Shown here piece by piece: positions 13,013 through 25,993 of a stretch of 64,000 bases of DNA. The position numbers and the translations under genes are program-made. This stretch comes from Loxodes magnus (Eukaryota; Ciliophora; Karyorelictea; Loxodida; Loxodidae), in NCBI GenBank assembly GCA_946699065.1, contig CAMPDV010000096.1:768543-832542 (forward strand). Reading direction: 5' to 3'. Position 1 is the first letter of the stretch. The number at the start of each line of letters is the position of its first letter. Under the pieces are notes generated by a model. That model had not been told where the DNA came from. It saw only the letters and a list, made by a program, of their open reading frames with translations, and ran no database searches.

Positions 13013-15197
13013 TATTTGTATACTTTTTATATTTTATTAAACAAAGCTGTAACCAAAGTCTTTATAATTCCTTCTACTTATATAAAAATATTACTTATGA
13101 GATTACTTTAGACTTTATTATATCTTTGTTTTAATTAGCAAGGTAAATGTTTAATAAGATCTCAAATGTTCATAAGAATCACAGAGGATAGAGTAAATAT
13201 AGAGGATGAAAAGATTAAAGGATATAATCTCACTAATAACAGTGAATAAAGACAGACAAAAGCACTCTAGTACAAAATTTTAGATATTCCTTTATTCAAA
13301 TTACCTATTCACGATTTATATTTTAGATTTACCATATATGAGTTAGAGCTATATACAATCATTTTAACTTAAGAGGCACAAAATATAGAACTATCATTAT
13401 CATTTTCATGTTGGATACTAAAATCTAAAAAATATGATTTTATTAATAATAAAACACAAAAATCAAAATTTAGTTCATTTTGTCTAAGAATTTAAACCTA
13501 AGAGATTTATTAAGTTAGAGGATTTAGAAATTAGAAGCCTAAACAATTAAAAATTAGAACATTTTATAACAAAATTAAGTTTAAACCTTTATTTAAAATT
13601 AAAAATAGTTTTATTTCTTTAATAGTTGAAGCTTCAGTTCTGTATAATTTTAGGAGACTAAATTCAATTTTTAAGAAATTATTTATTTAATTAATTTACT
13701 TTAATCTCAATAAAATAGCTATAATTATAGTTATTTGAAGAACAAAATTTCATAATAAGAAATCAACGATATGCCTAAAATTTAAAGTGTTAAATAAATA
13801 AAAAAATAAAGCTTTTCCAAGCGAGAGAAAATAATGAAAAGCAGCTTTAGATTTAATAATATTTTTTCAAAAGAAAGAGCTATAGAAAATAGTTTGAATG
13901 TCTTTTATATTAAATAATCATAACCTTTCTTTGGAAAAATTTTAAAGACCTATATTCATAAATTTTATTTGTCTTAATTATATTAAAAAAAGGAAAATTT
14001 AAAAATGAAGAAAAGAAATATAATTTGATAGCTAATAAATAAATGAAGCTTGCCTATTATTAGTATTTTTAAATCTAGGAAATTAAAAAAGATAAATAAA
14101 ATAGATTTATTTAAAAACTTAACCTAACAGCATAGAAAAGAGCTATAAACAAAATTAATTTACATTGTAGAAATTAAAAAATGCTAGATGACTAAATTAA
14201 TTCAAAGCTTAAATTAAATAGAGTTTAAAACTCTGCGGGTGATCTGTAATAACTTATTTAATTTACAAAAAGCTAATAAATTATATTAATTCGTCGATCT
14301 GGTGTTTATACAATTGTTTATTATAGTTTTAAAAAAAGATTGGCATCAACTTCTTTAAATAGATATTTTTACTTTATAAGCATCCTATTTTCTCTTTCAA
14401 CCAATAATTAAAATAAAAAGCAAACTTAAAATAAATTCTAGATTAATAGCATAAATCAAAGCAGATTGAGAATTATTTTTATCTTTTAGCCATATAATAA
14501 TAAAAACTTTTTTATTTTTTCTTTAATATTTTAATTATAATTTCAAAGAGAGTAAATCAAATATTATGAATCAAATAAGATAATTTATCTTATTTAATAT
14601 TTGTCATATAATTTATTAATTATGCTTTTATTGTTTTTTCTAATATACTTAGATTGTGCATTTTTTTTAAAATGAATCCTCTTCCTAATTTTCTATTATT
14701 TTTACTCCTATCTACTATCAATTTTCTATATTGATGTCACTTAAGAGTTTAAATTTGTTTTCTTTATCAGATTGAACATTTATTAATAATATTACTCCAA
14801 TAATTTTGTTCAAGGATCCTTTTAAACTTTCAGAACTAATTAAATTTTAATTCCATTTATCTTTTGATAATATGAGCATCTTTTTTATATTCCTATTATT
14901 TAGAAGCATATAAAATATAATAATTTATAGCAGCAGTATTCTCTTCCTTTCTCAGGATAAAAATAGTTCCTTCTCTTCAATTTTAAACTGTGAATTATCA
15001 TAAATTCTTAACTTTAAGGTTAATTATACTAATATTATAAGATGTATAATCTAAAAGGAATAACTTAAGACATTTTAAATTGAGAAGATTTTGTTAAGAA
15101 ATTGAGATGGAAAATGTAAAGCTATCTGGATATTTAATCTCAAATACAAAAGTTTTAATTTAATTTTTAAGATTAACTAATAGAAATAAGAGCTATT
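13013..15197. other. gene-poor AT-rich stretch
   Basis: No gene recognised. It contains the imperfect palindrome at 14558-14603, listed separately. Confidence 0.4.
14558..14603. repeat. 46-base imperfect palindrome
   Basis: Inner arms AAATAAGATA and TATCTTATTT (10 of 10 paired) are separated by 3 bases. Outer arms CAAATATT and AATATTTG pair too, with a 7-base bulge on the left side. The structure could be a transcript hairpin, but no gene lies next to it. Confidence 0.7.
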
Positions 15198-17231
15198 TCA
15201 AAAATTAAAGCTTAAACTTGGCTTCATTCTTCTCATTTTTTTTTCAATATATCCTTGTACCTTCTTAATTTCTTCTTTCTAATCATCCTCCAAATCAAAG
15301 TACTATAATTCTTCTAGTATATTCTTAAATTTTTTGGCAATGGTATAAGTTTTTTGGTATTAATACTTAGAATTTTCTAAATAATCTATTGTAACACTTA
15401 ACTCTAGGAGTAATTAAATTATTTCTTTGATCAAAAACCTATCGAACTTTTAAACTTAAGGAAACCCTTTTAGATTCATCGATAATCAGCCGATTTCTTT
15501 CACGAGTTTTTTTCCTTAAAGTCTTAACGTTATAGCGTTTTAATTACTGTCTTAGATAACCTTCAACAATTCCTTTCTAGTATCTACCTCTAACACGCTA
15601 AAGTTAATAGTTTATATTCAGTTTAAAGCTTACTTGAGAAGTTCTAACTAGTCTAAAGAAGATGAGGAAATTATATGTAAAGCTAAAATAATATTATGGG
15701 TCATATTATTATCAATCTTCATCAATTCTATAATGTTCTAAGCTATTTTATATCTATGATCTAGTCTCTGCTTTAAATTTTTCATATTTTCTATAAATTA
15801 TTTTGATTATTTATTTTATTCTAGTTTATTTCGTTAAGTCATTTACTCTAAAGTTGCTATACTTTATTCAAAAACCTATTTACTATTATAATTGAAATTT
15901 TAATCATTCTGCATTTTTATTAAGAGTTTAGGTATTTTCTATGGAGCTACTTTATGAGTTTCTCCATAACTTTAATCTTTTGCTTCATTTATTTATGCTG
16001 GCTGAGAAACTTAATCAATAGAATCAATTTATTATTAGCGGGAAGCTATTTTAGAATTTGTTATCTTCTCATAAATATTTTAAGTTTTGAAATCTTTGGG
16101 AATTATTTATTATTCAATTTTAAAATTCAATTACCTAGACTATGTTGACAATATCTAGTTATAATTGTTTTCTTTCTAAAAATTAATATTAAAAGCTAAT
16201 TACTAATTATTAGCCATCATAGCATTTTAATTAATTACTTTCGTTTCTTGAACATTGGGATTCCTAACTGCATACTAATATTTGTTAGCCTGATTGTTTT
16301 TTATAGATGAAAATTGTTAAGAATAGGCTTCATATTCTTTTAATTAAGTCAAATATATTTAGTCTTTAATGCTGCTTAATTTATCTTTTATTCATGAATG
16401 CTATCACATCTCCTAAATGTCCTTTCTCTAGTGTTAATCTACTACTAATATTTACTAGAGGAAATCTTTTGACTATTATGATATCTACAATTTTTCCCAT
16501 GGAATTACGTTCTAATCATACTATCTTTTTAGATTTGCTATGGAAATCGCTTTATAAGGTAAAGATCCAGTAAGCAATTCATAAACAATAACTCCAAAAG
16601 ATCATAAGTCTGCTTTAAAGCTATATTATTATTCTCTTAAAATTTCAGGGGCTGAATATAAAGAAGTTCCATAATTTGATGTTTTTATTTAATTTTACTC
16701 TTATTTTTTGGAAAACCTGAAATTAGTGATTTTAAAAATTTAATATTCTCCTTCAATGTTGATTAAAATATTTTCCGGCTTAATATTTCTATGAACTATT
16801 TAGAAATCTCTTAAGTATTTAAGTCCACAAATAATTTAAGCAGCTATGTTTTGAACATGATTTTCTTTAAATATATTATTACTCTTTTTTTGTAATTATC
16901 TTAAGTCTCCTTCGTTACATAGTTACATAACGATGTAGAAATTATTTTAAGAAGTAATTATTTCAAACAGTTAAGCTATATTAGGGTGAGCGTGGAGCTC
17001 GATTAAATTATCCTTTTCTTGATCTATTCTCTTTTATTAATCTATGCTTAGCTTATTTTTGCTAATTTACTTAATTAATACATTAGCTTTTAAACCATCT
17101 TTAAATTAGACATTTTCCTCATGTCTTTCCTAAGCTTCATATTCAATGTCCTTATTCTAATCTACTCCTAACTCTTTAATTAATATTCAATTACCAATGC
17201 ATTTTTTACTTCCTGTCTAATTTTGCTTCAT
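15198..17231 (-). pseudogene. serine/threonine protein kinase, decayed
   Basis: A minus-strand frame from ATG 17231 reads as a kinase domain of the ciliate ULK/CaMK-like kind: IGN-stop-ILIKELG (glycine loop region, degraded), FYIVMQLCNEGDL (hinge), IVHRNIKPENIL (catalytic loop), KITNFRFSK (magnesium loop), YGTSLYSAPEIL (APE motif), ADL-stop-SFGVIVYELLTG and VVDQHQRKDI (end of domain). Two in-frame TGA codons (17187-17189 and 16602-16604) stand where kinases have Trp. The catalytic Asp of HRD is Asn (16785-16787), and DFG is NFR (Asn at 16722-16724). All are compatible with G-to-A change. A charged C-terminal tail with LEELQYFDLEDD and QKEEIKK ends at TGA 15198. The frame between about 15500 and 16430 was not followed with certainty. 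Inactive on several independent counts. Confidence 0.85.
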
Positions 17232-18254
17232 TATAATTTCCTTCCAAATAAAAGTTATAAATGTTTAATTTAAAATGAATAGTTTAATTGACTATAATTT
17301 AATTATAATATAATAATAGAGTATACCTTGTTTGCTTTAACAATTCTAGCTTTAAAAATAATTAAGTTGATCCAGCAAAAAATGAATTAGAATAAACAAT
17401 TTCTATGAAAATATCAAAGCAAACTGAAAAAATATTATAAGCATTTTTTAATTCTTCGCTTGCTAATTAACTATTTTTTATAGTGTCTTATTGATATTAA
17501 TGCAAATATTGATTTTACTGGAGTAATTATATGTTTTATTTTCTATCTTGCGCTTTAAACTTAGGATATATTCCCTAAATAATTTTGCCTTAAAGTTTAC
17601 TTTTTTCCTATATATATTTTATATAATATAGAGTTATATAAATTAAATTATATTTGTTTATAGATATGATGTAGTTCTTATTAAAAGAAAGCTATGATGA
17701 AAAAAGATAAGTATTATAAACTTTTGCACTGCTATTAAATTTTAAAATATATAATAACACATATAATTCAACTTAGCTTTCATTTAGCTAATCTAATTAG
17801 AATTATTATTTCTAAGCATTTTGCTACTAGAAATTTTTTTTATTTTAAGTAGTAGAATCGATTAAAGTAAGAGAAAAAGCTTAAAAATGGTTGTAAAAAA
17901 TATTAGGTTAAAGGTTGAAGACAGGTATAATCTTCTATCTCTATTTAAAGTTTTAACTAATTAATAAAAAATTAATTAAATAAGGATTTTTTAATCTAAA
18001 GAGATTTAATAATAACTATTCATTTATAGAATTTAGCAAACATCGTTTACCAAAATACTTGGAAATAAATTTAATAATTAATTAAATATATTCATTAAAG
18101 CTTTTTAAAACCAATAAGAGATATTTTGCAATGCTAATTTCAATGCTCTCTATTTGTATATTTAGACTTTTAATATGCGTTTTTTATTGGTTACTTATAA
18201 GAAAATTTTCAAGAGCATATAAAAATTTATTAGCAAGATGTTATAAGAAATTTA
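17232..18254. other. no supported gene
   Basis: AT-rich DNA between the kinase start and the Gag-like remnant. It could hold the former kinase promoter; no motif is recognised. Confidence 0.4.
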
Positions 18255-18950
18255 ATGGCGGATGGCTTCAGAATGAGTTTCTATACCAACTCAAAGAGTA
18301 GGAGAGGAAGTTTGAAGCGTCTATTTTTGCATCCACGTCGTTTAAAAAAAATATCTTCTTAATAAACTTAGTCCTAACTTCCTATGGACCAGAAAAAAGA
18401 TAACAGGAAAGCTCTTCACAGAGTCGAGGCTTCTACATCAGAGGAAAAGCCAAGGAAACAGGTTAAGAACATAATGTACCAAGAAGTCGCGGAATTCACC
18501 ACTGAAAAAATTATTAGTTAAGAGCAGCTAGTCAAATTGGTGCTAAATTTCCAGGAAGAGGTGAAAAGACTAAATAAGGACAACAATAAATTAGAAGGGA
18601 TTTATAAAAAACAAGAAGAGCTTGATTCAAGAATCATGTCCCAGGAAAAGATGTAAATGCTTTCTGAAGCATTTCATAAAATCAAAATAACCAATCTTAA
18701 AACTAACAAAAGAAGTAGACAGAATTGAAAATAGAAGAAAGCTTGCAAAAATTAAAACTTCAAATGGAGATAAGAGAGCAAAAAAATGACCAAATGATGA
18801 TTGAAGAAGAAATTATCAGAAAGCCTTAAAGAAAATAGAAGTAGAAGAGATTAGAATAAAAGGCTTTTATTGTGGGAGATTGTGGCATTTACATCGGAAA
18901 TGTTAGAAAAATTTATTAATAATAGATGAGAGAATATTAAATAGCTCTAT
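18255..18950 (+). pseudogene. Gag/ORF1-like remnant: coiled coil plus CCHC knuckle
   Basis: A plus-strand frame from ATG 18255 to TGA 18726-18728 gives 157 residues: a basic N-terminus (SKSRRGSLKRLFLHPRR), then a coiled coil (EEVKRLNKDNNKLEGIY). Coding-like peptide continues after frame shifts (LTKEVDRIENRR, then LQMEIREQKNDQ). At 18862-18903 a third frame carries a retroviral-type zinc knuckle, C-x2-C-x4-H-x4-C, whose first Cys is now Gly (GFYCGRLWHLHRKC). A coiled coil followed by CCHC is typical of ORF1/Gag proteins of retroelements; non-LTR elements confined to the germline nucleus are known in Tetrahymena. No reverse transcriptase was found nearby, so the family is not certain. The multiple frame breaks make it dead. 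It ends directly beside the repeat block. Confidence 0.6.
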
Positions 18951-19105
18951 TTTAATTTAAATCAGTTTTAGTTAAGCCACTCAAATTAATTAATTAAGAA
19001 AGAGAAGTTTTAAATTTAAAGTAAAGTGAATTGTCATCAAATTTAAACTAACTAGGATAAAAGAACTTTTGATTTTTGAATATTAATTTCATTTCAAATA
19101 TCACT

Positions 19106-21998
19106 ATTAAAGTTTTTATGGCAAATTTAATGTAATTTAGTTAAAGTTCTTGTCTAAAATTAGAGTTCCGAGTTTATATATCATTAATCGTGAGATTTAT
19201 GTGCAATATCTGCTAAGTTCATCCTTTATTTTCTCTTATTGAGTATAATTCTAATAAGCAAAGTACAACTTTCATATCTTGTTCTGTTAATGATGATCTT
19301 TTGTCAAAAATAGCTCAAGTGTTAGTAAGCGAAATATTTAAAAAGCTTGCTATGATTCTTCAGTTAAATTTATTTATTTTTAGTGCTTTTTGATTATGGA
19401 TCTTTCTATTGATTTGCTTAACTTTTCAATTAAATAATTAATTTTAACTTCCTTCTTGTTTTTAAGACATTAACAAAGCCCTCTATTTTGACTATATAGA
19501 TTATTTATTTTATTTATTTATTAGTCTATTGCAATTTTTTTAATTCTTTTATAAATTTATAATAATTTATTTAGTTTAAAGTTATAGTTACAATCAACTT
19601 TGTTTTATGACTTCTTAATTTTAACTATTTCAATTTGCTTACTTTAAACTTTTATGGATATATCTTAATTATATCCTAAAATCTTAGATTTCTTTAAATT
19701 GTAAAAATAATTTCTAATTTCTTTTTATTTAAGCATACTCCTATTTTAACTAAGATATTCACAAGATTAAGCGTCCCTTTTATTTATTATAAGTAGCTTT
19801 TTAAAGTTTATACTCTTTTATTTAGATAATTTTAATTTTTGTTTTCGATTTAGCTTCTAAGATTTCTATAGTAGGTATCAATTAACTTATTTCAATATTT
19901 GCATCATCATTTCTACGCTTTTATAACTCTTTTGTGACCAATAGCTTAAATTCTTTCTATCTTCATCTAGTTTAAACGTTTTTATTAACTTTATCTTTAA
20001 CTAAGTTAATTAAACTCTACTTAGGAATAGAAAAGAAAATAGTAGAATTTATCTTAATCATAACTTTAGATAAATACTAAAGTTATAAAAGATTATTGTT
20101 CCAAGATCTATTATCATTAAACTATAATTAGGTGCTTATATAAGAGGATTCTATTTCAATCAAATACTTTTTTTAATTGTTCACTAGCAGCTTTTACTTC
20201 TACTGAAGGAACTTAAATTTATCTCCTAATTACATAAGAGTTATCTATTTATTCAGCTAAAATACAAAAATCTTTATCTAAGTATTAATTTCCTAAAGTA
20301 CTTTAAATTAGTGATTATCTACATTTCCTTTAAATTTTTTATCTGAAAGGGATATATTTTTTCCATTTAACAAATAAAGATAGAGATATTTAGTAAGATA
20401 TTAGTATAAGTTTAATATACTAAATAAATTATAAATAGTAGGAAATAGATTGATAGCTAGCTGTTGCTTATGTAAATAGTATAAAGCTGATTACTATTAT
20501 AATGTGTTAAGCTTAAATTTGATTTCTTCACGATTTAAGTATTTAGAAGATAATTATTTTACTAAATATTGTAAATTAATAGTCCTTTATAAAAGATAGC
20601 TCTAGCCCCTAATTATCTCTAATTCCTTAAGCTTTATTCTGATTTTTTTGTTAATAAAGACTGGAGATGATTGATAGTTTGATTACTACCTGATAATTAT
20701 ACTTTTAATAAGATCTTTAGATTTATTGTGCGAAGTATAAGTAATTAAGCTATTGAAATTAATAAATTAAGGAAAGATATTCTATAAGCATCTATTAGAA
20801 AATAATAGCATAATACATCCTTTTAAAGTATCTTATTTGAGTAAAAATGAAGTCTCAAATATAAATAATAATTCCACTCTATATTAAATAAACTCTATTC
20901 TTTTATAAGCTTTCTACTTTACTAAGGAAATAATAAGTATCTTTCTTAATCTATCTAAGACAAATGAAGCTAATTTAAGTTAATATTAAAGATAACTTTT
21001 TATTTAGATTTATTTTAAGAAATGCTTAATAAACATTTAAATATTATAAATAGCTGAAGAAAAAGCTTATTATCTATTAATTTAAGAGAAATACATTAGT
21101 AAGTTAGAATTTTATTTAATATACATACAGGGTTTTAAAGAAAAAGGTAGCATATTATAGAAAAATAATTAGATAAATAAGCTAAAACCTAAAATAAACT
21201 AATTTTGATCAGACTTGTATACAATTTTTAAGATATTGCTTCTCATTAATTCTTTAATTTCCTTTTACTATTTATTTCCACTTAATCTTATTTAAGCAAA
21301 AATATATTAAAAATTACCTTTTGAAAATAAAATAAATCTAAGCTAAATGATATTAAATTTTAGGTTTACGGCCTTTAGGTTAATAACTTTTAGAATTGAA
21401 GATAATTTTAGGAAATTAATAAAAAAGGCTAAATAAGAGAAATTTTTCTACTATAAATGTTTATAAATTTATTAATTATTATTTTTATCTTCTTTAACTT
21501 TTATTTATTCTTATAATTTTAAAATTAATAATAATAAAGTCATTTCTTGCTAGATAATATAATATACAAGTAACTTAATGATTTAACTAAGTATGCCTAA
21601 CAAGCTTATGCTTTACTTATATTTTAATAATTATTCTTAATATACACTACAATTTCAATGATATTCTAATAATTTTGCTTATTCTCTCTTGCATTAATAA
21701 TAGAAATATTATCTTTAGTATAACTTATATAAATAGTTATCTAATACTTAAAAATTAGAAAGATTTAATAATCTTTTCTAAAGATCTAATCATGTTAGTA
21801 GCCTAATTAAAATTTTTAAAACTTTAGTCACTAAAAAATAATTTAATTAAGATAAATTAATTAAACAAATATATAGCAATAGCTACAAATATTCATCAAT
21901 ATCTTCCAAACTTCAGAGATTCTTATTTTATAAATTTACAAATATTTATTAACTTTTACTATGAAAATGCATATCATTTAATAAATGTTTAGCTATAA
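19106..21998. other. left arm of type I unit, no supported gene
   Basis: Minus-strand sequence has a 526-codon TGA-free frame (19963-21543), but its Asp+Glu content is near that expected from AT-rich noise, and it is probably noncoding. Segments near 19.0-19.2 and 21.4-22.0 kb recur in diverged form at 29.0-29.2 and 29.5-30.07 kb, showing that this arm belongs to the type I repeat unit. Confidence 0.5.
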
Positions 21999-22433
21999 TC
22001 AACACATAATTCTCTCTTTCTTTGATGCTCTATATGCCTTCGTATAACATGAAAGGCACATATTCTTTGCAAATACTTCTCTCTCTGTATGACCACAAGT
22101 TGCTATTTTGTTTTACTTTATCTTTCTGGAGTAGCAGTCAGAACACATATTCTTAGCATAATGCTTCTTATTCTTGTGAGGACAATCTGTTATCTTCTTT
22201 ACTTTCCTTACTTTAAAACGTTTCTCTGTCTTTTCCTGCTTCTAACTCTCTTTACAAATACCTTTATTACTTAAATCATTTAACATTAAAATTTCTTATG
22301 GAAGCGGATTGAAGAACGATTTATTAACGAGAGGAGGTAACTCTTTACACAAAGGCCAATCGATCTCAAAGGAGTTTCGCTACTAATCTCCTAGTAACGT
22401 AGGCATACCAACGAATATTGAAGTTTTCACCAT
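21999..22433 (-). CDS. small two-module zinc protein, type I (copy B)
   Basis: Intact 144-residue frame, ATG 22433 to TGA 21999, with five TAA/TAG codons read as Gln. Residues 8-14 are VGMPTLL and 26-34 are WPLCKELPP. Zinc modules are C84-P-H86-x10-C97-x2-C100 and C113-G-H115-x10-C126-x2-C129; both end in CY and share the words KNMC. The two modules look like an internal duplication. The palindrome ACACGTGT (22436-22443) lies two bases before the ATG. The next copy to the right is a decayed paralogue at about 22980-23370. The duplicate at 41493-41927 appears identical. Function is unknown; zinc coordination is inferred from spacing. Confidence 0.88.
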
Positions 22434-22979
22434 TTACACGTGTAATTATAAATTTATTGTTGAAGAGGTTTAAATAGCTTAGTTATATTTAACTTTAATT
22501 AATAGAAAGTTTGATTGAATATTATAATTAAATAGAAAAAGTCTTGTTAATTCTAACTCTTCTAAGAATAAATGAATTTGTGAATTTAAAGTTTATCTTA
22601 TTTATTTTGCTTTATTTATCATACTAAATTTGTTTAAGACTTTATATTTTTTCTTGAATCATTGAATAAAACTCTACATTTGAATTTTATAATATACCAA
22701 TAATTTATTCCCATCTTAAGTTTTGTTAAATAAAGATTAATAACTCTTAGAGTAAATGTATATTTTTAATTCCTAAATAATGAATCTTCTATTATAAAGA
22801 TACTAATAGACATGTTTTATTATAAATAAGCCTCTTAAAAGATAAAGTTTATTTTATTATTTGTAATATTACAATACGTGTTATCACTGTATTTTAGAGT
22901 AACTTATTAGACTTTAATATGTTTAATAGTCTAAATTAAGTTATTAGATTGTTTTTAAATTAAGTTATATAATCCTTAA

Positions 22980-23370
22980 TATTTCATTAGCTAACTTTTA
23001 TTAAGCACATAGAAACATTTTTCATTAATAAAATTCTGTTTCTGAAGACCAAAACCTGCTACTATTTTTCTTTTATTTTTGGATAATTATTAAGATTATA
23101 TGCATATCACAATATAACTTATTCTTGTGAGTAAAATTTGCTATTTCTATTGATCTTCTTGGTTTAAAAAGCTTGCTTATTCAGTATTTGATAAATTTCT
23201 TACCGAATTTCAGATTAATTGCTAATATTTTCAAAATTAAAATCTTCTTAAAATGAAGATCTAAGATGCTCTAATTAAGGAGCGGAGTTTTCTCTTTGAA
23301 AATGGTCTATTTATAATAGTTTAATTTGAAGTTGGTATAAAGATGAGACTAATATAATATAAGGGTGTAT
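22980..23370 (-). pseudogene. decayed zinc-protein paralogue (B')
   Basis: Strongly diverged minus-strand copy of the same family. Recognisable words are ATTTTACTCACAAGAATAAG, matching the CPHKNKK segment (first Cys codon now Phe or Leu), and AAATAGTAGCAGGTTTTGG, matching the second-module region. No continuous frame survives and the upstream palindrome is lost. It sits about 550 bases upstream of gene B. Confidence 0.65.
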
Positions 23371-25640
23371 TAATAATAAATATATAAGTATTTAAGAAAT
23401 AAATAGTAGTGCTTACATTTAATTTGATATTAAAGTTAGTTTAATTTAATTAAATATATCTCTTATATAACTTAAATTTCTAGCTTAATTTATTGGATTT
23501 AACTATTACATTTACCTCAATTATAAACTTATTTTGCTTTATAATTTCTAAGATTAAGCTAACATTAAAATGCTTAATTAACTATTTTTATTTCTTTTGT
23601 TTATTTAACTTTTGTTGTACTAGCTTTCTTAAATAGTTATGTTTACTTATTAATGTACTGTAATATTCATAATAGCTTTTAGAGATTTAAATTTATCTTA
23701 ATTTAATATTAATATAACCTATGATGCATACATAGTCTATTCTATAAAGATTTATAATTTATAAAAGCTAAATTTTACATTTATAATATCTACCTTATTT
23801 ATAAGGAAGGTTTAAAATTAAGTGTAAATAGATATAATCATTAGCAGAATAAAATTTATAATAAAAACGTAAACATTTTAATTAGCTAGACAATCTTAAT
23901 CAGCTAAATAAATTTTTATAGATTTTCTATTTTTTGCTAATGCTTTACTTGTAAGAACAAAAATAAAGAAAGTAGTTTAAGAGTGATATATCTTTGATAA
24001 TATAATTAGTGTTAGATTTATCTTTCTAGTTAAATATATTATAATCTATTATATATTTAATCTAAAGTTGTAATATACTTAATAAACTTAGATGTATTTA
24101 GGTAATAAAATTAAAGCATTCATTTAAATTATTGTTCTAATAACTTATTTTATCTTTCTTTGGCTTAAAGTTTTTCTAAGAATATTTATGTTAATTTATA
24201 GATAATTTCTATTATACAAGTAAAATAAAAGGTATCATTAATCAATAATTTGTATTAGTACAAATTTGCTAATTTAGCTTCTTCTTTTATATAAAAGTAT
24301 AGATAGAAATAAATAACTAGCAAATAAATTCTTAATTATTTAGTTTTAAAGGCATAATAAACATACTAGTTAGATGTGTATATAAAGGTTTATCAGTCTT
24401 AAATTATATATTATAGCTATTATATTTCATTATAAGTTTAATTAAATACTTATAAAGAGACATATGAGTTATGTCAAATATATCAAGGATATTTAGAGTA
24501 AACTTAAGTATTTTATCAGTAATAGAAAGAAATTTAATTCAATCTAAATGAAACTTTATCTAATTCAAATTACTCTAATACGAAATTCTTAAATGCCAAT
24601 TAAAATAAACCTTATTAATTAAGATACCTCTAGAATGAGCATCTCATTAACAAATAGATCAAATATTTAATCAAATTATCTAAGAAAAGGATGATCATTA
24701 TAAGTTGCATTGACACCAAAGTTAACTAAAATCTTAAAAATAGAGAAAGTAGCCAATAAGCATAAATTAAAAAAGGGATAAGTATAAACCAATTATCAAA
24801 TTAGATAAATATTTCTTAAAATATTTACAAATTCTCAGCAAAATCAATCTAAACCAATAAAAAACCAAACTTACTTATCTAAAAATTCTATATAGATTTA
24901 CTTTGTCTTTAGAATTAAAAATTCTACCTTAAATTTAAAATCTTCAAGCACAGATAAAGAAGCATTTCTGAATAAATTTCAATAAAATAGTAAGAAAATA
25001 ATTAAAGGATTTCATGATATAATGTAAAAAACTATCAACAAAATAGTAGACAAATCATTAAAATTGTTTAAATAAGTAAGCAAATATGATAAAGGATTGA
25101 GATGCAAATGATATAGTCCATATGATAAACTGCAGGATTCAAATAATAGAGAAGTTATTAGTTTTATTAAATATAAAAATATTTGAAGAGCAAGTTCCAG
25201 TTAGCTTACAACTTCATTAAGCAAAAAGAATATTAATATAATAAATGCAAACACTGTAAAACTTATTATTAGATTATGCTGTTAATCATATATAATTATC
25301 CTAAGATACAAAACTACATTAATAGTATCATATTTTTAAAGCATTCAAATAGATTAATTATAATAGACATTTGTATAACTCCATTAATTGGTCTCTAATA
25401 CCCTATTCATTTACATTCAAATACATTTAAAAGACATTACAACATCATAAAGCACTCCAAATTAATAGCATCGCCAATTTCATCTTCAATCATGTAAAAT
25501 CAAGAAAATAGAAGTTAGTAACAGCAATTAATTTACTAAAAAGTAGAAAAATTCTATAAAAAAGGAAATGAAAAGCAAGTGTATAATAAATAAAATTTAA
25601 ATGATAAAATTCTTAAGAAGCTGTAATTTTTACAAAATTG
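23371..25640. other. spacer between type I and type II units
   Basis: About 2.3 kb with no supported gene. A plus-strand frame at 24464-25111, interrupted by one TGA at 24692, was considered and rejected because its composition matches AT-rich noise. The spacer is duplicated nearly unchanged at about 42.87-45.13 kb. Confidence 0.45.
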
Positions 25641-25849
25641 TATAAAATCCTATATTTTTATTTTAATATACCAACCTCAAGTTATTTTTAAAGTAACTAA
25701 ATTATCTTCTTTTAATTAAGTGTGCATCAATTATAAATCCTCCAATGTAAAGTTCTATTTTACTCTCTTAAAAAAATTTATAAGCTTAAAGGAGGAATTT
25801 CGATAAAAGAGATAATCAAAGAGCATTTAAGTTAATCTATTAGTAAAAA

Positions 25850-25904
25850 TAATAGTTATACAGCTATTTAACTATTATACTCAGTACTTTACTTTTAAAG
25901 TACT
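25850..25904. promoter_or_regulatory. paired hairpins 3' of gene C
   Basis: TAATAGTTA (25850-25858) pairs with TAACTATTA (25869-25877), and AGTACTTT (25883-25890) pairs with AAAGTACT (25897-25904). They lie 90-145 bases past the stop codon of the minus-strand gene. Both are kept in all four type II units, so they may act in the 3' UTR or in termination. The role is inferred. Confidence 0.5.
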
Positions 25905-25993
25905 TTTTTAAGTTATTAGGTTGCTTATTATTTGATTTAAAAACATTAAGTCTAAGCTTAGTATAAATAAATTTAATAATTATTTAGCTATAA

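Noticed and set aside
19963-21543. 526-codon minus-strand frame without TGA, duplicated at 39458-41038
   Set aside because: With one stop codon and low G content, a frame of this length is not very unlikely in 64 kb. Its Asp+Glu share (roughly 5 percent by count) matches AT-rich noise rather than the roughly 12 percent of the clear genes here, and no motif is seen.
22089-22274. Plus-strand 61-residue frame starting MTTSCYF, repeated at 30167, 41583 and 49671
   Set aside because: It lies antisense to the conserved zinc modules and its conservation is explained by the minus-strand genes.
24464-25111. Plus-strand 215-codon frame with one internal TGA, duplicated in R2
   Set aside because: Low acidic content (about 4 percent), no domain, an internal stop in both copies; best explained as noncoding spacer.
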